The position numbers and the translations under genes are program-made. This document shows, one piece after another, positions 6,862 to 14,405 of a stretch of 20,091 nt of DNA. Within the stretch, counting starts at the first letter, position 1. Each line of letters starts with the position of its first letter. The stretch is from the NCBI GenBank assembly GCA_021792885.1, contig JAJYTV010000004.1, forward strand, positions 1 through 20,091. Reading direction: 5' to 3'. A model generated the notes under the pieces. It worked only from the letters and a program-made list of their open reading frames with translations, was not told the origin of the DNA and made no database searches. This DNA is from Bacillota bacterium. Lineage in GTDB: Bacteria > Bacillota > Sulfobacillia > JAJZYS01 > JAJYTV01.

Positions 6862-8292
6862 ATGCCGCTGGACAAGGTCCTTGACCAGCCGGCCTTCCAG
6901 CCCCAGGCCGCGGAGCCGCCAAGGCGCTCCGCGGCCCTGCGGCGCATCAAGTGGGTCATCATCGGCGTCGTCGCCTTCATCGAGATTCTCTTCGACTTCG
7001 TCATCGAACCCTGGTTGCGCGCGACGCCGTTCGAGGAGAACGCGGAGCGCTTCATCGGGCTTGGCGAGACATTGGCCATCGTCTCCGTCATCTGGGTCGT
7101 CTTCCAGCACATCCAGCGTCTCGAGCGCAGCCTCGCCGAACGCCAGGCGCAGCAGGCGAGCCTCTACGAAGCCGCCAGACAGTGGGATGGCCAGCTGGAG
7201 GCGCTGCACGCCGCCTCGGTGGCCATGGGTCGCGAAGGTACCTACCCCCAGGTCCTCGGCCGGATCGCCGCGCTCGCGGCGCAGCTCAGCCGCGCCAAGT
7301 ATTGCGCGCTCGCGGAACTAGACGAGCAGCAGAATGTCGTCGAGTTCGTGACCTACGGCGTCCCGGAGGAGGCGCGGGAAGCAATCGGGAAGCTGCCGAC
7401 GCACCGCGGCCTGCTGGCGCGCCTGTCGGGGACCACCTCCCTGCGCATCGACGACGTGACCGATGATCCCGCGTTTTCCGGCTTCCCGCAGGGACACCCC
7501 ACGTTCCGAGCGTTCCTCGGCGTGCCGATCCGCTGGGAGGGGGAACTGCTCGGTCACCTCTACCTGGGCGGACATGAGGGCGAGGTCCCCTTCGACCAAC
7601 CTGAGGAGCGGCTTCTCGAGATGTTCGCGATGCAGAGCGCGGTCGCCATCGCCCGCGAGCGCATCGCCCGCAAGTACGCCCACGACGTCCGCGACTCGGA
7701 GCGCCGGCAGATCGCGATGGAGCTCCATGACCGCGCCCTGCAGGGTCTCTATGCGCTTGGCATCCAGCTCGAGCGCGCGCGAAGGCGCGGCCTGCGCGCG
7801 CTGACCGACACGATGAGCGTCGATCTCGCGATCGAGGCGGTTCAGCGCTCGATGCAGGCGATCCGCGGCATCCTCGACGCGATCGAGCGGGGGGCGCAGG
7901 ACGGCCCGACCCCGGCAATCTTCGGTGCGGCGGAACAAGTCGCGCGCCTCTATGGCATGCAGGTCCGTTGGCAAGGCAGGGAGATCGCCGCCTGCATCCC
8001 GGATGCCTTGGTTTCCGATCTGGCCATGAGCATCCAGGAGGCGGCCTCGAACGCCGCGCGACACGGTCAGGCCACCATGGTCCAGGTGGAGCTCGACCGC
8101 CGAGACGGCGCACTTTGTCTCGCGATCCGGGACAACGGCCGGGGATTCGATCCGCAAGCCGTCCCCCACGGCCACGGCCTTTCGACCCTGCACCAGCGGA
8201 TTTCTGACCTCGGAGGCCGGGTGACGCTATCGCGCAGCCCGTCGGGCGGCGCGGTGTTGGACATTTGCATTCCTCTGCCTCCCGGCGCCTGA
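6862..8292 (+). CDS. Membrane GAF-domain sensor histidine kinase, NarL/DevS class
   Basis: A 476-residue sensor kinase. Two membrane helices (about 30-48 and 68-85) enclose a short loop. A coiled coil (about 84-118) and a GAF domain (about 120-265) follow. Next is the HisKA_3 dimerisation helix with phospho-acceptor H289 in ERRQIAMELHDRALQGL, then a HATPase domain with N-box EAASNAARH (393-401), G1 DNGRG (424-428) and G2 HGHGLSTL. The GAF segment LRIDDVTDDPAFSGFP..HP..RAFLGVPIRWEG closely resembles the first GAF domain of mycobacterial DevS/DosT. There a histidine in this loop binds haem; H212 is the corresponding residue here. Haem binding is an inference, because many non-haem GAF kinases share this loop. 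The gene follows the flavoprotein by 27 bases and precedes the response regulator by 14, so it probably senses the redox state or gases relevant to the operon. Confidence 0.9.
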   Translation: MPLDKVLDQPAFQPQAAEPPRRSAALRRIKWVIIGVVAFIEILFDFVIEPWLRATPFEENAERFIGLGETLAIVSVIWVVFQHIQRLERSLAERQAQQASLYEAARQWDGQLEALHAASVAMGREGTYPQVLGRIAALAAQLSRAKYCALAELDEQQNVVEFVTYGVPEEAREAIGKLPTHRGLLARLSGTTSLRIDDVTDDPAFSGFPQGHPTFRAFLGVPIRWEGELLGHLYLGGHEGEVPFDQPEERLLEMFAMQSAVAIARERIARKYAHDVRDSERRQIAMELHDRALQGLYALGIQLERARRRGLRALTDTMSVDLAIEAVQRSMQAIRGILDAIERGAQDGPTPAIFGAAEQVARLYGMQVRWQGREIAACIPDALVSDLAMSIQEAASNAARHGQATMVQVELDRRDGALCLAIRDNGRGFDPQAVPHGHGLSTLHQRISDLGGRVTLSRSPSGGAVLDICIPLPPGA

Positions 8293-8306
8293 GGAAGGGG
8301 GATCAC

Positions 8307-8954
8307 ATGGGCATTCGCGTGGTGATCGTGGACGACCACGAGGTCGTGCGGGTCGGACTCGCATCGCTACTGGCCGATGTTCCCGAGTTCACCGTGCTTG
8401 CGATGGCCTCCACCGCCGCGGGTGGGTTGGAGTTGGTTCGCTCCCACCAGCCGGATGTGATCGTGCTCGACATCCGCCTGCCCGACCGCTCTGGCCTCGA
8501 GATCGTCCCTGAACTGCGCAGGGCCGCACCCGCCATGCGGATCCTGGCACTGACCTCGTACGGCGAGGACCAGGCCGTGGTCGCCGCGGTGGCCGCCGGC
8601 GTGGACGGTTTCCTGACGAAGACCGTGGACGGCGAGGCGCTGATCGCCGCCATCCGCTCGCTTGCGGAGGGGCGCGCGCCGTTGCGCGATCAGGTGGCGG
8701 ACGCCCTGGTGCGGTACGTGCGCGGCGACGAGCCGCACAGCCCCGGCAGATCCCAGATTTCGTCCTTGACGCGACGGGAGGTCGAAGTCGCGTGGGCCGT
8801 CGCCGAAGGGCTCAGCAACCGTGAAATCGCGCAGCGACTGGCCCTGTCGGAGAAGACCGTGAAGAATCACGTCAGCGACATTCTCGACAAACTCAGACTC
8901 TCTCGGCGCGCACAGATTGTCGCACTCTTCCGCAGTGGCGACAGGGTGCCATAA
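8307..8954 (+). CDS. NarL/DevR-family response regulator
   Basis: A 215-residue two-domain regulator. The receiver (1-120) has acidic pocket D9/D10, phosphorylation site D55 (VIVLDIRLPD), T83 and K105. The C-terminal LuxR-type helix-turn-helix (about 153-206) reads LTRREVEVAWAVAEGLSNREIA, then recognition helix SEKTVKNHVSDIL (181-193). K183, K186 and N187 align with K179, K182 and N183 of mycobacterial DevR, which contact the GGGACT half-site; this KTVKN motif is, however, common in NarL regulators. Start ATG 8307 is preceded by GAGGAAGGGGG; a longer frame from 8265 overlaps the kinase gene and lacks a ribosome site. It is the last gene of the operon and the presumed partner of the kinase. 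DosR-like boxes ahead of the first gene make it a candidate activator of its own operon. Confidence 0.92.
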   Translation: MGIRVVIVDDHEVVRVGLASLLADVPEFTVLAMASTAAGGLELVRSHQPDVIVLDIRLPDRSGLEIVPELRRAAPAMRILALTSYGEDQAVVAAVAAGVDGFLTKTVDGEALIAAIRSLAEGRAPLRDQVADALVRYVRGDEPHSPGRSQISSLTRREVEVAWAVAEGLSNREIAQRLALSEKTVKNHVSDILDKLRLSRRAQIVALFRSGDRVP

Positions 8955-9263
8955 CGGCCGATGCAGTCGATGCGCCGGCCTGGCGCTCGCCCGGCGACGC
9001 AACGGGTTGTACGAAAGCGACCGGCCCCGCCGAGAGGATTTCGGCGGCGTGCGGATCCCGCGATCGCGACGAGAGAAACCCGAAATGACACACACAATCA
9101 TACGTTATGGTGCGTAGGTGCCCCGGCCGTCCCGAGGCATCCACGTCGCAGGAGCTGGTGGGGTGCGCCCCGGAAGCGCGTACGCTATGGCGCGGGTCCG
9201 GGGCGTATGGTCTGCCTCCCTGCGACATGGGCGGTGCAGAACACCGCCGCGGGAGGGATCCGT
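8955..9263. other. Intergenic region before the first glycosyltransferase
   Basis: No gene is seen. A 7-bp hairpin CCGCCGA/TCGGCGG (9027-9047, 7-base loop) may end the redox operon; there is no T-run. Further on, TACGTTATGGTGCG (9101-9114) recurs as TACGCTATGGCGCG (9181-9194), 80 bases later with two differences. Its ACGTTATG core also occurs, inverted, in the divergent promoter at 11943-11987. An in-frame ATG at 9207 could extend the glycosyltransferase by 19 residues but has no ribosome site. Confidence 0.45.
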
Positions 9264-10562
9264 TTGCGCATCCTCTATGCGACCTATTGGACGATGCCCG
9301 GGTCGGGCGGGATCGACACCTCCGTCAAGAATTGGCGGGCGCGCTTGGAGGCCGCGGGCCACACTGTCGACACGTTGGGGCACCATGTGGAGGAACTCGC
9401 CCTGCACACGAGCGACGGGCTCTTCATCGAGGAACAACCCGGCCGGGACATCGCCAATCCATTCGTGCATCTCCCGCCGAGCTTCGAACGCCACTTTGAG
9501 GTCTCTCGCTACGCCTTCGAACTGTGCTGCGCCCAACTCGGCATGGAGCGATACGACATCGTTCACACCCACGACGTCGTCTCTACGCGCGCCATGCGAC
9601 GCATCCTTCCGGCCGGCGTGCCGCTCGTAGCGACTCTCCATGGTTCGTGGACGGTCGAGGCGATGCTGAACGGCTTCACCATGGCGGGCGAACACTTGGT
9701 GAGCTATCTGATGCGGGCGGAACGCGCCGGCATCGAGTCGGCAGACCACGTGTTCGTGCCGTCCATGGGCCTGCGGCGTCAGTTGAGCGACATGCTGGGC
9801 GTTCCACCCGACCGGATGGAGGTGCTGGCCAACAGCGTCGACGTGCAGGACATTCTGCGCCGCGCGGGAGAACAGACGACCTTCCCCGAGGTACCAGAAG
9901 GGAGTTTCGTGTTGCTTTGTCCTGGCCGGCTGGTACCCGAAAAGGGGCATAGAGACCTTCTCGAAGCCGTGGCTCTCCTCCTTCGCAAGGGCCGTCGCAT
10001 ACACCTTTGGATCGCCGGCAAGGGGCATCTCTTGGCAAAACTGCAGGAGGCCGCCAAGGGGCTCGGCATCGCAGAGCACGTCGCATTTCTAGGTCACCGG
10101 TCCGATCTGCCGGCGCTGATGCGCCGGGCGGACGCGGTCGTCGCGCCCTCCGTGCAGGACGTACTGCCGCACACCGTCGCGGAGGCCCAGGTCGTCGGCG
10201 CGGCAGTTGTCGCGACGCGGATCGGCGGTATTCCGGAGATGGTGGTGCACGGCAGGAACGGGCTCCTCGCGCGCGCAAGGGACCCGTACGACCTTTCCGA
10301 GAAGATCGACGCACTCGTGGCGGACGAGCGGCTCCGAACCCGCCTTGCGAGAACGGCTGCGGCCTTCGGGCGGAGGCGCTGGCGCGGCGACAGGGAGTTC
10401 CGGCGACTTCTGGGCACATACGAGGCGTTGCGCAGGGGACTGCCGAGAACGAACGTCGCAGATGCACCCACCGGGAAGGTTCCGTTCGACCCCGCGGTCT
10501 ACGATCGGCTCAGGACGACCGGCTACGCGATTCCGGACCCCCTCTTCCAGTCGGTGACTTGA
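9264..10562 (+). CDS. GT4-family glycosyltransferase (first of two paralogues)
   Basis: A 432-residue GT-B fold retaining glycosyltransferase. The N-terminal acceptor domain opens with RILYATYW..GGIDTSV and contains DIVHTHDVV and VATLHGSW. The C-terminal donor domain has LLCPGRLVPEKGHRDLLEA (R222, K227), IAGKGHL, FLGHRSDLPALM and GGIPEMVVHG. The usual E-x7-E catalytic/donor motif reads D299-x7-E307, a conservative change at the first glutamate. Start: TTG at 9264 is chosen because GGGAGGGA (9251-9258) lies five bases upstream and because the paralogue at 12956 starts at the equivalent residue (MRIL). It ends with the tail GYAIPDPLFQSVT shared with the paralogue. It is transcribed towards the UDP-sugar dehydrogenase gene, with a large inverted repeat between them. 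Donor and acceptor sugars cannot be inferred. Confidence 0.85.
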   Translation: MRILYATYWTMPGSGGIDTSVKNWRARLEAAGHTVDTLGHHVEELALHTSDGLFIEEQPGRDIANPFVHLPPSFERHFEVSRYAFELCCAQLGMERYDIVHTHDVVSTRAMRRILPAGVPLVATLHGSWTVEAMLNGFTMAGEHLVSYLMRAERAGIESADHVFVPSMGLRRQLSDMLGVPPDRMEVLANSVDVQDILRRAGEQTTFPEVPEGSFVLLCPGRLVPEKGHRDLLEAVALLLRKGRRIHLWIAGKGHLLAKLQEAAKGLGIAEHVAFLGHRSDLPALMRRADAVVAPSVQDVLPHTVAEAQVVGAAVVATRIGGIPEMVVHGRNGLLARARDPYDLSEKIDALVADERLRTRLARTAAAFGRRRWRGDREFRRLLGTYEALRRGLPRTNVADAPTGKVPFDPAVYDRLRTTGYAIPDPLFQSVT

Positions 10563-10570
10563 CCTCGCGC

Positions 10571-10620
10571 ACAGGAGCCCGCACCAGATCTTTCTGGGCG
10601 GGCTCCTGTAGGTCTGGTGC
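10571..10620. terminator. Bidirectional terminator with interleaved inverted repeats
   Basis: The region lies between convergent genes. Arms ACAGGAGCCCGC (10571-10582) and GCGGGCTCCTGT (10598-10609) form a perfect 12-bp stem. A second pair, GCACCAGA (10581-10588) and TCTGGTGC (10613-10620), uses the loop of the first and the sequence after it. The two stems therefore interleave as in a pseudoknot or as alternative folds. TTT at 10591-10593 is in the loop; there is no T-run after the stem. Confidence 0.65.
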
Positions 10621-10627
10621 AGGCCGT

Positions 10628-11908
10628 TCAGACATCCGGCAGGGCGGGGCCGGATGAGAGGTCGAGGAGGTGCATCCGCCGTGCGATCCCCCGATAGTCG
10701 ACGCCTGTGTGGGCGACGAGCGCAACGGCGAGATCGCAGCGGCGCAGGAGATCCGCGCTGATGTCCGTCGACTGCAGGATTCGGCCGCCGATCTCCACCT
10801 CGGGGACATAGGGATCGTGGTAATGGACCTCGGCACCGTACTCCATGAGACGGGTGAGGACGGAGAGTGCCGGGGCGTTGCGCTGGTCGCCGACGTCCGG
10901 CTTGTAGCTCACGCCCAGCACCAGGACGGTCGCGTTGCGCAGGGCGATGCCTTGCGCGTTGAGGGCGCGGCCGATGCGCTCCAGGGTGCGGTCCGGCATC
11001 GAGGCGTTCAGGTCGACCGCGAGTTCGAGAAGATGCATCGGCTCGCCCATCTTCCTCGCCCGCCAGGCGAGGTATCGCGGATCCACGGGGATGCACTCGC
11101 CGCCGATGCCGGGGCCGGGGTAGAAGGGCATGAACCCGAACGGCTTGGTGGCCGCGGCGTGGATGACTTCCCGGACGTCGAGCGCCAACCGGTCGCAGAC
11201 GAGGCTCAGTTCGTTGGCGAAGGCGATGTTCAGATTGCGAAACGCGTTTTCGAGGAGCTTCGCCATCTCCGCCGCCTCTGGGCTGGAGACGATGGAGACG
11301 GAGCGCGTGACGCGGAGGTAGAGTGCGGCCGCGCGGTCGGCGCACGCCGGCGTCATGCCGCCGACGATGCGCGGTGTCGTGGCGATCGAATAGTCCGGGT
11401 TTCCCGGGTCGATGCGCTCGGGGACGAACGCGAGGAAGAAGTCCTTCCCCGCTGCGCCCACCGCCGCGGTGAGGGGTGGCAGCAGGATCTCGCGGGTGGT
11501 GCCGGGGTAACTCGTGCTCTCGAGGACGACGAGCGTGTTGCGTGCAACGTGGCGGGAGACCATCTCCGCCGCATCACGCAGTGCGGAGAGGTCCGGCTCA
11601 CCATCGTGCAGCGGTGTCGGGACGGCGATGACGACGACGCGGCATTCGTTCAGGACGGACCAGTCGGTGGTGGGCGTAAATGCACCGGAATCCAGCGCGC
11701 GTCGGAGTTGCGCGCGGCCGGCCGTCTCAACGCCGGGATCGCCGGATAGGAGCCCGGCCACGCGGCGGGGATCGATATCGACCCCGTAGACCCGATAATC
11801 CGCCTCCGCGAGCGCCAGAGCCAAGGGCAGGCCGACGTAACCCACACCCACGACCGCCATCCGCGAGCCCGATGGCGGAGCGCTCGCGACCGGGGACGGC
11901 ATGATCAT
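10628..11908 (-). CDS. UDP-sugar 6-dehydrogenase (UDP-Glc/GDP-Man dehydrogenase family, WbpA-like)
   Basis: A 426-residue cytosolic NAD-dependent enzyme that oxidises C6 of a nucleotide sugar to a uronic acid in two steps. The N-terminal Rossmann domain has MAVVGVGYVGLPLA (17-30) and D44 (VDID) for NAD. Next come IAVPTPLHDGEPDL, LESTSYPGTT and the central helical domain with ENAFRNLNIAFANEL. The catalytic cysteine is C272 in GPGIGGECIPVDPRYL. The C-terminal domain contains GVSYKPDVGDQRNAP. The GGECIPVDP form, with acidic E and IPVDP, resembles UDP-N-acetylglucosamine/mannosamine dehydrogenases more than UDP-glucose enzymes, so the product may be UDP-HexNAcA (uncertain). Start: ATG 11908 has GAAGGGG eight bases upstream; ATG 11902 is almost equally good. 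The much longer frame reaching 12418 runs antisense to the epimerase and is spurious. It is divergent from the epimerase gene across 97 bases. Confidence 0.88.
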   Translation of the reverse strand: MIMPSPVASAPPSGSRMAVVGVGYVGLPLALALAEADYRVYGVDIDPRRVAGLLSGDPGVETAGRAQLRRALDSGAFTPTTDWSVLNECRVVVIAVPTPLHDGEPDLSALRDAAEMVSRHVARNTLVVLESTSYPGTTREILLPPLTAAVGAAGKDFFLAFVPERIDPGNPDYSIATTPRIVGGMTPACADRAAALYLRVTRSVSIVSSPEAAEMAKLLENAFRNLNIAFANELSLVCDRLALDVREVIHAAATKPFGFMPFYPGPGIGGECIPVDPRYLAWRARKMGEPMHLLELAVDLNASMPDRTLERIGRALNAQGIALRNATVLVLGVSYKPDVGDQRNAPALSVLTRLMEYGAEVHYHDPYVPEVEIGGRILQSTDISADLLRRCDLAVALVAHTGVDYRGIARRMHLLDLSSGPALPDV

Positions 11909-12005
11909 CACCCCTTCCCCTTCGGGATATGGTCTTCGGGTACATAACGTGACGACGGAACCCCACAAACCCGGTTTGCATAACGTGGATCGGGGTGAGA
12001 CAGCG
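11909..12005. promoter_or_regulatory. Divergent promoter region with dyad and flanking direct repeats
   Basis: Between the divergent dehydrogenase and epimerase genes, a perfect 13-bp dyad CAAACC-C-GGTTTG (11966-11978) is followed at once by CATAACGTG (11979-11987). The same 9-mer occurs at 11943-11951, 36 bases earlier and in the same orientation. The inverted core ACGTTATG also occurs at 9102-9109 upstream of the first glycosyltransferase. This looks like a shared regulator site for the sugar cluster. Confidence 0.45.
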
Positions 12006-12956
12006 GTGCGAATTCTTGTCACGGGGGGAGCCGGGTTCATCGGCTCCCATTTGGCGCGGCGACTTGTACGGGAAGACCATGAGGTAACGATCCTGGACGA
12101 CTTCTCAAGTGGGCGCCGCGACGTGATCGTCCACCCGTCCGTCTCCTTCGTGGAGGGCGATGTGCGTGACGCCGAAGTCGTCGAGCGGATCGTGGGCGAT
12201 ATGGACTTCGTCTTCCATCTGGCGGCGGTCGTCGGCGTGCGGCGCACTCTGCGGCAGCCCTGGGACACCATCACCACGAGCACCGTCGGGACCGTCAACG
12301 TGCTGCGGGCAGTGCTGCGCAAGGGCTGCGGGTGTGTCGTTGCGTCCTCTTCCTCGATGTACGGGAAGAACGTCCACGTCCCCCTCGCGGAGGAGGACGA
12401 CGTCGTGCTCGGAAACACGCATCTCGGAGCCTGGACCTACTCGTACGCCAAGGCGGCCGAGGAGGTCCTCTGCCGGGCGGCCTGGCAGGACTTCGACCAG
12501 CCGGTGAAAGTTGTGCGGCTCTTCAACGTGGTGGGGCCTGGACAAGGCGAGCACCTCGGCATGGTCTTGCCTCGGTTCGTCGGTCAGGCCTTGCGCGGAG
12601 AACCCCTCGTCGTCTACGGCGACGGCGGTCAGACCCGCACATTCATGGACGTGGAGGATGCCATAGAGGGCATCTTGCACGTCTGGCGCCAAGGCGACTG
12701 GGGCGCGGCCTACAACGTCGGCGGTACCGAGGAGGTGCGCATCGTGGACCTCGCGCACCGCGTCGTCGCGCAGCTCGCCTCGTCCTCCCCCGTCGAGATG
12801 CTGCCGTTCCAGTTGGCGTACGGTCGGGACTACGAGGAGACGATGCGGCGCAAGCCCGACCTGCGCCGCCTGCGTGCCCTGGGCTATCGCCCCCGATACA
12901 CATTGGACCAGATGATCAGAAGGCTAGCGGACGACCAGAAGGAGGGCGGCTTGTAA
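12006..12956 (+). CDS. NAD-dependent nucleotide-sugar epimerase/decarboxylase (extended SDR)
   Basis: A 316-residue extended short-chain dehydrogenase. It has the NAD-binding GGAGFIGSH (7-15), acidic D31-D32 after strand 2, GDVRD (51-55), HLAA (71-74), the serine-rich SSSSMYG (114-120), and catalytic Y145 and K149 (YSYAK). Substrate-domain segments are LFNVVGPGQ and QTRTFMDVEDA (209-219). The family includes UDP-galactose/UDP-uronate 4-epimerases and UDP-glucuronate decarboxylases. The adjacent UDP-sugar dehydrogenase suggests a UDP-uronic acid substrate, but epimerase and decarboxylase cannot be separated by eye. Start: GTG 12006 directly precedes RILVTGGAG and follows GGGGTGAG by six bases; an in-frame ATG at 11901 would overlap the dehydrogenase start and is unlikely. 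Its stop overlaps the next start (TAATG), showing translational coupling to the second glycosyltransferase. Confidence 0.87.
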   Translation: MRILVTGGAGFIGSHLARRLVREDHEVTILDDFSSGRRDVIVHPSVSFVEGDVRDAEVVERIVGDMDFVFHLAAVVGVRRTLRQPWDTITTSTVGTVNVLRAVLRKGCGCVVASSSSMYGKNVHVPLAEEDDVVLGNTHLGAWTYSYAKAAEEVLCRAAWQDFDQPVKVVRLFNVVGPGQGEHLGMVLPRFVGQALRGEPLVVYGDGGQTRTFMDVEDAIEGILHVWRQGDWGAAYNVGGTEEVRIVDLAHRVVAQLASSSPVEMLPFQLAYGRDYEETMRRKPDLRRLRALGYRPRYTLDQMIRRLADDQKEGGL

Positions 12957-14257
12957 TGCGGATCCTCATGGTCTCCATCTGGTCCCTGCGCGACGGCGGC
13001 GGCGGCATCATCACCTACCGGAAGATGCTGGAGCGCGGTCTCGCCACCCGCGGCCACCAGGTCGAGCTGCTCTGGCACGAGAACAATCAGCCGCTCGTCC
13101 GGCACTCGAACGGGCGGGAGTTCGCAGACGCTCAAATCGCCAGGTACGTCGAGCCACGCATCGCGCACATCGACGAGCGGGTGCGCTGGGCGGAGAGGCG
13201 GCGCTACATCTTCGAGATTGCCAGCACCCAGTTCGACCTCGGAAGCTACGACGTGATCCATACCCAGGACGCGATCGCGAGCCGTGCGATCGCAAGGGTG
13301 CGTCCTCCCGGCGTGGCCCACGTCACGACGCTCCACGGAGATCTCGTGAAAGAGTTGGAGATCGGCATGGGAGCGGGATTCGACGACCTGAAGCGCAACT
13401 ACTTCGCGCGTGAGGAGTACCTCGGCGCGACATCCCCGCATCGGACGATCGTGCCATCAGACGCGCTGCGCCGGCAGATGGGCGCGCTTTCGGGCGTTCC
13501 GCCGCAAGGGATCCGCGTGATGCCGTACGGCATGGATCTCGACATTCTGAACACGCAGTCTCTCATGGGAGACCCACCGCCCGCACCGGCGGGGCGCGTC
13601 GTACTGCTCTGTCCGGCGCGCCTCAGCCACGTAAAGGGGCATGCCGATCTCCTCCAAGCGGTGCACCTGCTCGTGCGCCAGGGAAGGGACGTCGAACTCT
13701 GGCTCGCCGGCGAAGGTGGCCTGGAGGGTAAGCTGCGCGAGCAGGCGAACCAACTGGGCATCAGCGACCGCGTGCGCTTTCTCGGCCATCGGGCCGACGT
13801 GCCGGCGCTTGTGCGGCGATGCGACATCGTTGTGCTCGCCTCCACGCAGGAGGTACTCTCTTTCGCCCTGATCGAGGCGCAGGCGCTGGGCAAGCCGGTC
13901 GTCGCCACCAGGGCGCTGGGCATCCCGGAAGCGGTCGAGGACGGGGCGACGGGACTTCTCTGCGCACCTGCACAGCCCGACGACCTCGCCCGGACACTCC
14001 TGCGCGTCGTGGACGACCCGGGGCTGCGCGCCCGTCTTGGGGAGAATGGCGCTACGCGTGCACGTGCGCGTTTCGCGGTCGGCCGCATGGTCGACGAGGT
14101 CTTGGAGACCTATCGGGAGGCAATGGAACTGGCGAAGACGCAAGGGGAAAGGCCCGTCTTCCCGGCCTTTTCGCCCGAGACCTGGGACGCCCGCAAACCA
14201 CAGGGATATGTGATTCCCGACCCTGCGTTCTGGCCGCTTGCAAAAGCGGTGACGTAG
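12956..14257 (+). CDS. GT4-family glycosyltransferase (second paralogue)
   Basis: A 433-residue GT-B retaining glycosyltransferase, paralogous to the product at 9264. It opens MRILMVSIWSLRDGGGGIITY and has DVIHTQDAIASR and VTTLHGDL in the acceptor domain. The donor domain carries LLCPARLSHVKGHADLLQA (R222, K227), LAGEGGLEGKL, FLGHRADVPALV and an intact E-x7-E motif (E299, E307), followed by LGIPEAVEDG. Motif positions coincide with the first paralogue almost residue for residue. Both end in a matching tail, here FSPETWDARKPQGYVIPDPAF, after the normal GT4 fold. ATG 12956 overlaps the stop of the epimerase gene by one base and has AAGGAGGG upstream, so the two are one operon. It probably adds a sugar derived from the neighbouring enzymes to a surface glycan or glycolipid (inference). 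Confidence 0.88.
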   Translation: MRILMVSIWSLRDGGGGIITYRKMLERGLATRGHQVELLWHENNQPLVRHSNGREFADAQIARYVEPRIAHIDERVRWAERRRYIFEIASTQFDLGSYDVIHTQDAIASRAIARVRPPGVAHVTTLHGDLVKELEIGMGAGFDDLKRNYFAREEYLGATSPHRTIVPSDALRRQMGALSGVPPQGIRVMPYGMDLDILNTQSLMGDPPPAPAGRVVLLCPARLSHVKGHADLLQAVHLLVRQGRDVELWLAGEGGLEGKLREQANQLGISDRVRFLGHRADVPALVRRCDIVVLASTQEVLSFALIEAQALGKPVVATRALGIPEAVEDGATGLLCAPAQPDDLARTLLRVVDDPGLRARLGENGATRARARFAVGRMVDEVLETYREAMELAKTQGERPVFPAFSPETWDARKPQGYVIPDPAFWPLAKAVT

Positions 14258-14367
14258 CCGAGGGAGGATCGCCCTGGAGTTACCCACCGTTCCATGGACA
14301 GGTGATCGACCTGGCTGCGCAGCACAAGGCTGGTCTCGCATAGCCGTTCACCCTTCCAGAGAACCTT

Positions 14368-14392
14368 GAACCCCGCTCGTAGAGCGGGGTTC
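14368..14392. terminator. Intrinsic terminator, perfect stem
   Basis: GAACCCCGCTC (14368-14378) and GAGCGGGGTTC (14382-14392) pair perfectly over 11 bp, with a further T-A pair outside and the loop GTA. On the plus strand it is followed by ATTCTCTTC, a modest T-rich tail, so it suits termination of the epimerase/glycosyltransferase operon 110 bases upstream. On the minus strand it also follows the CCA end at 14406 by 13 bases, where it could have ended an RNA gene. Confidence 0.8.
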
Positions 14393-14405
14393 ATTCTCTT
14401 CAATC

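Noticed and set aside
10628..12418. A 170-residue N-terminal extension of the UDP-sugar dehydrogenase
   Set aside because: It is antisense to the epimerase gene and crosses the divergent promoter; good starts with ribosome sites lie at 11908 and 11902.
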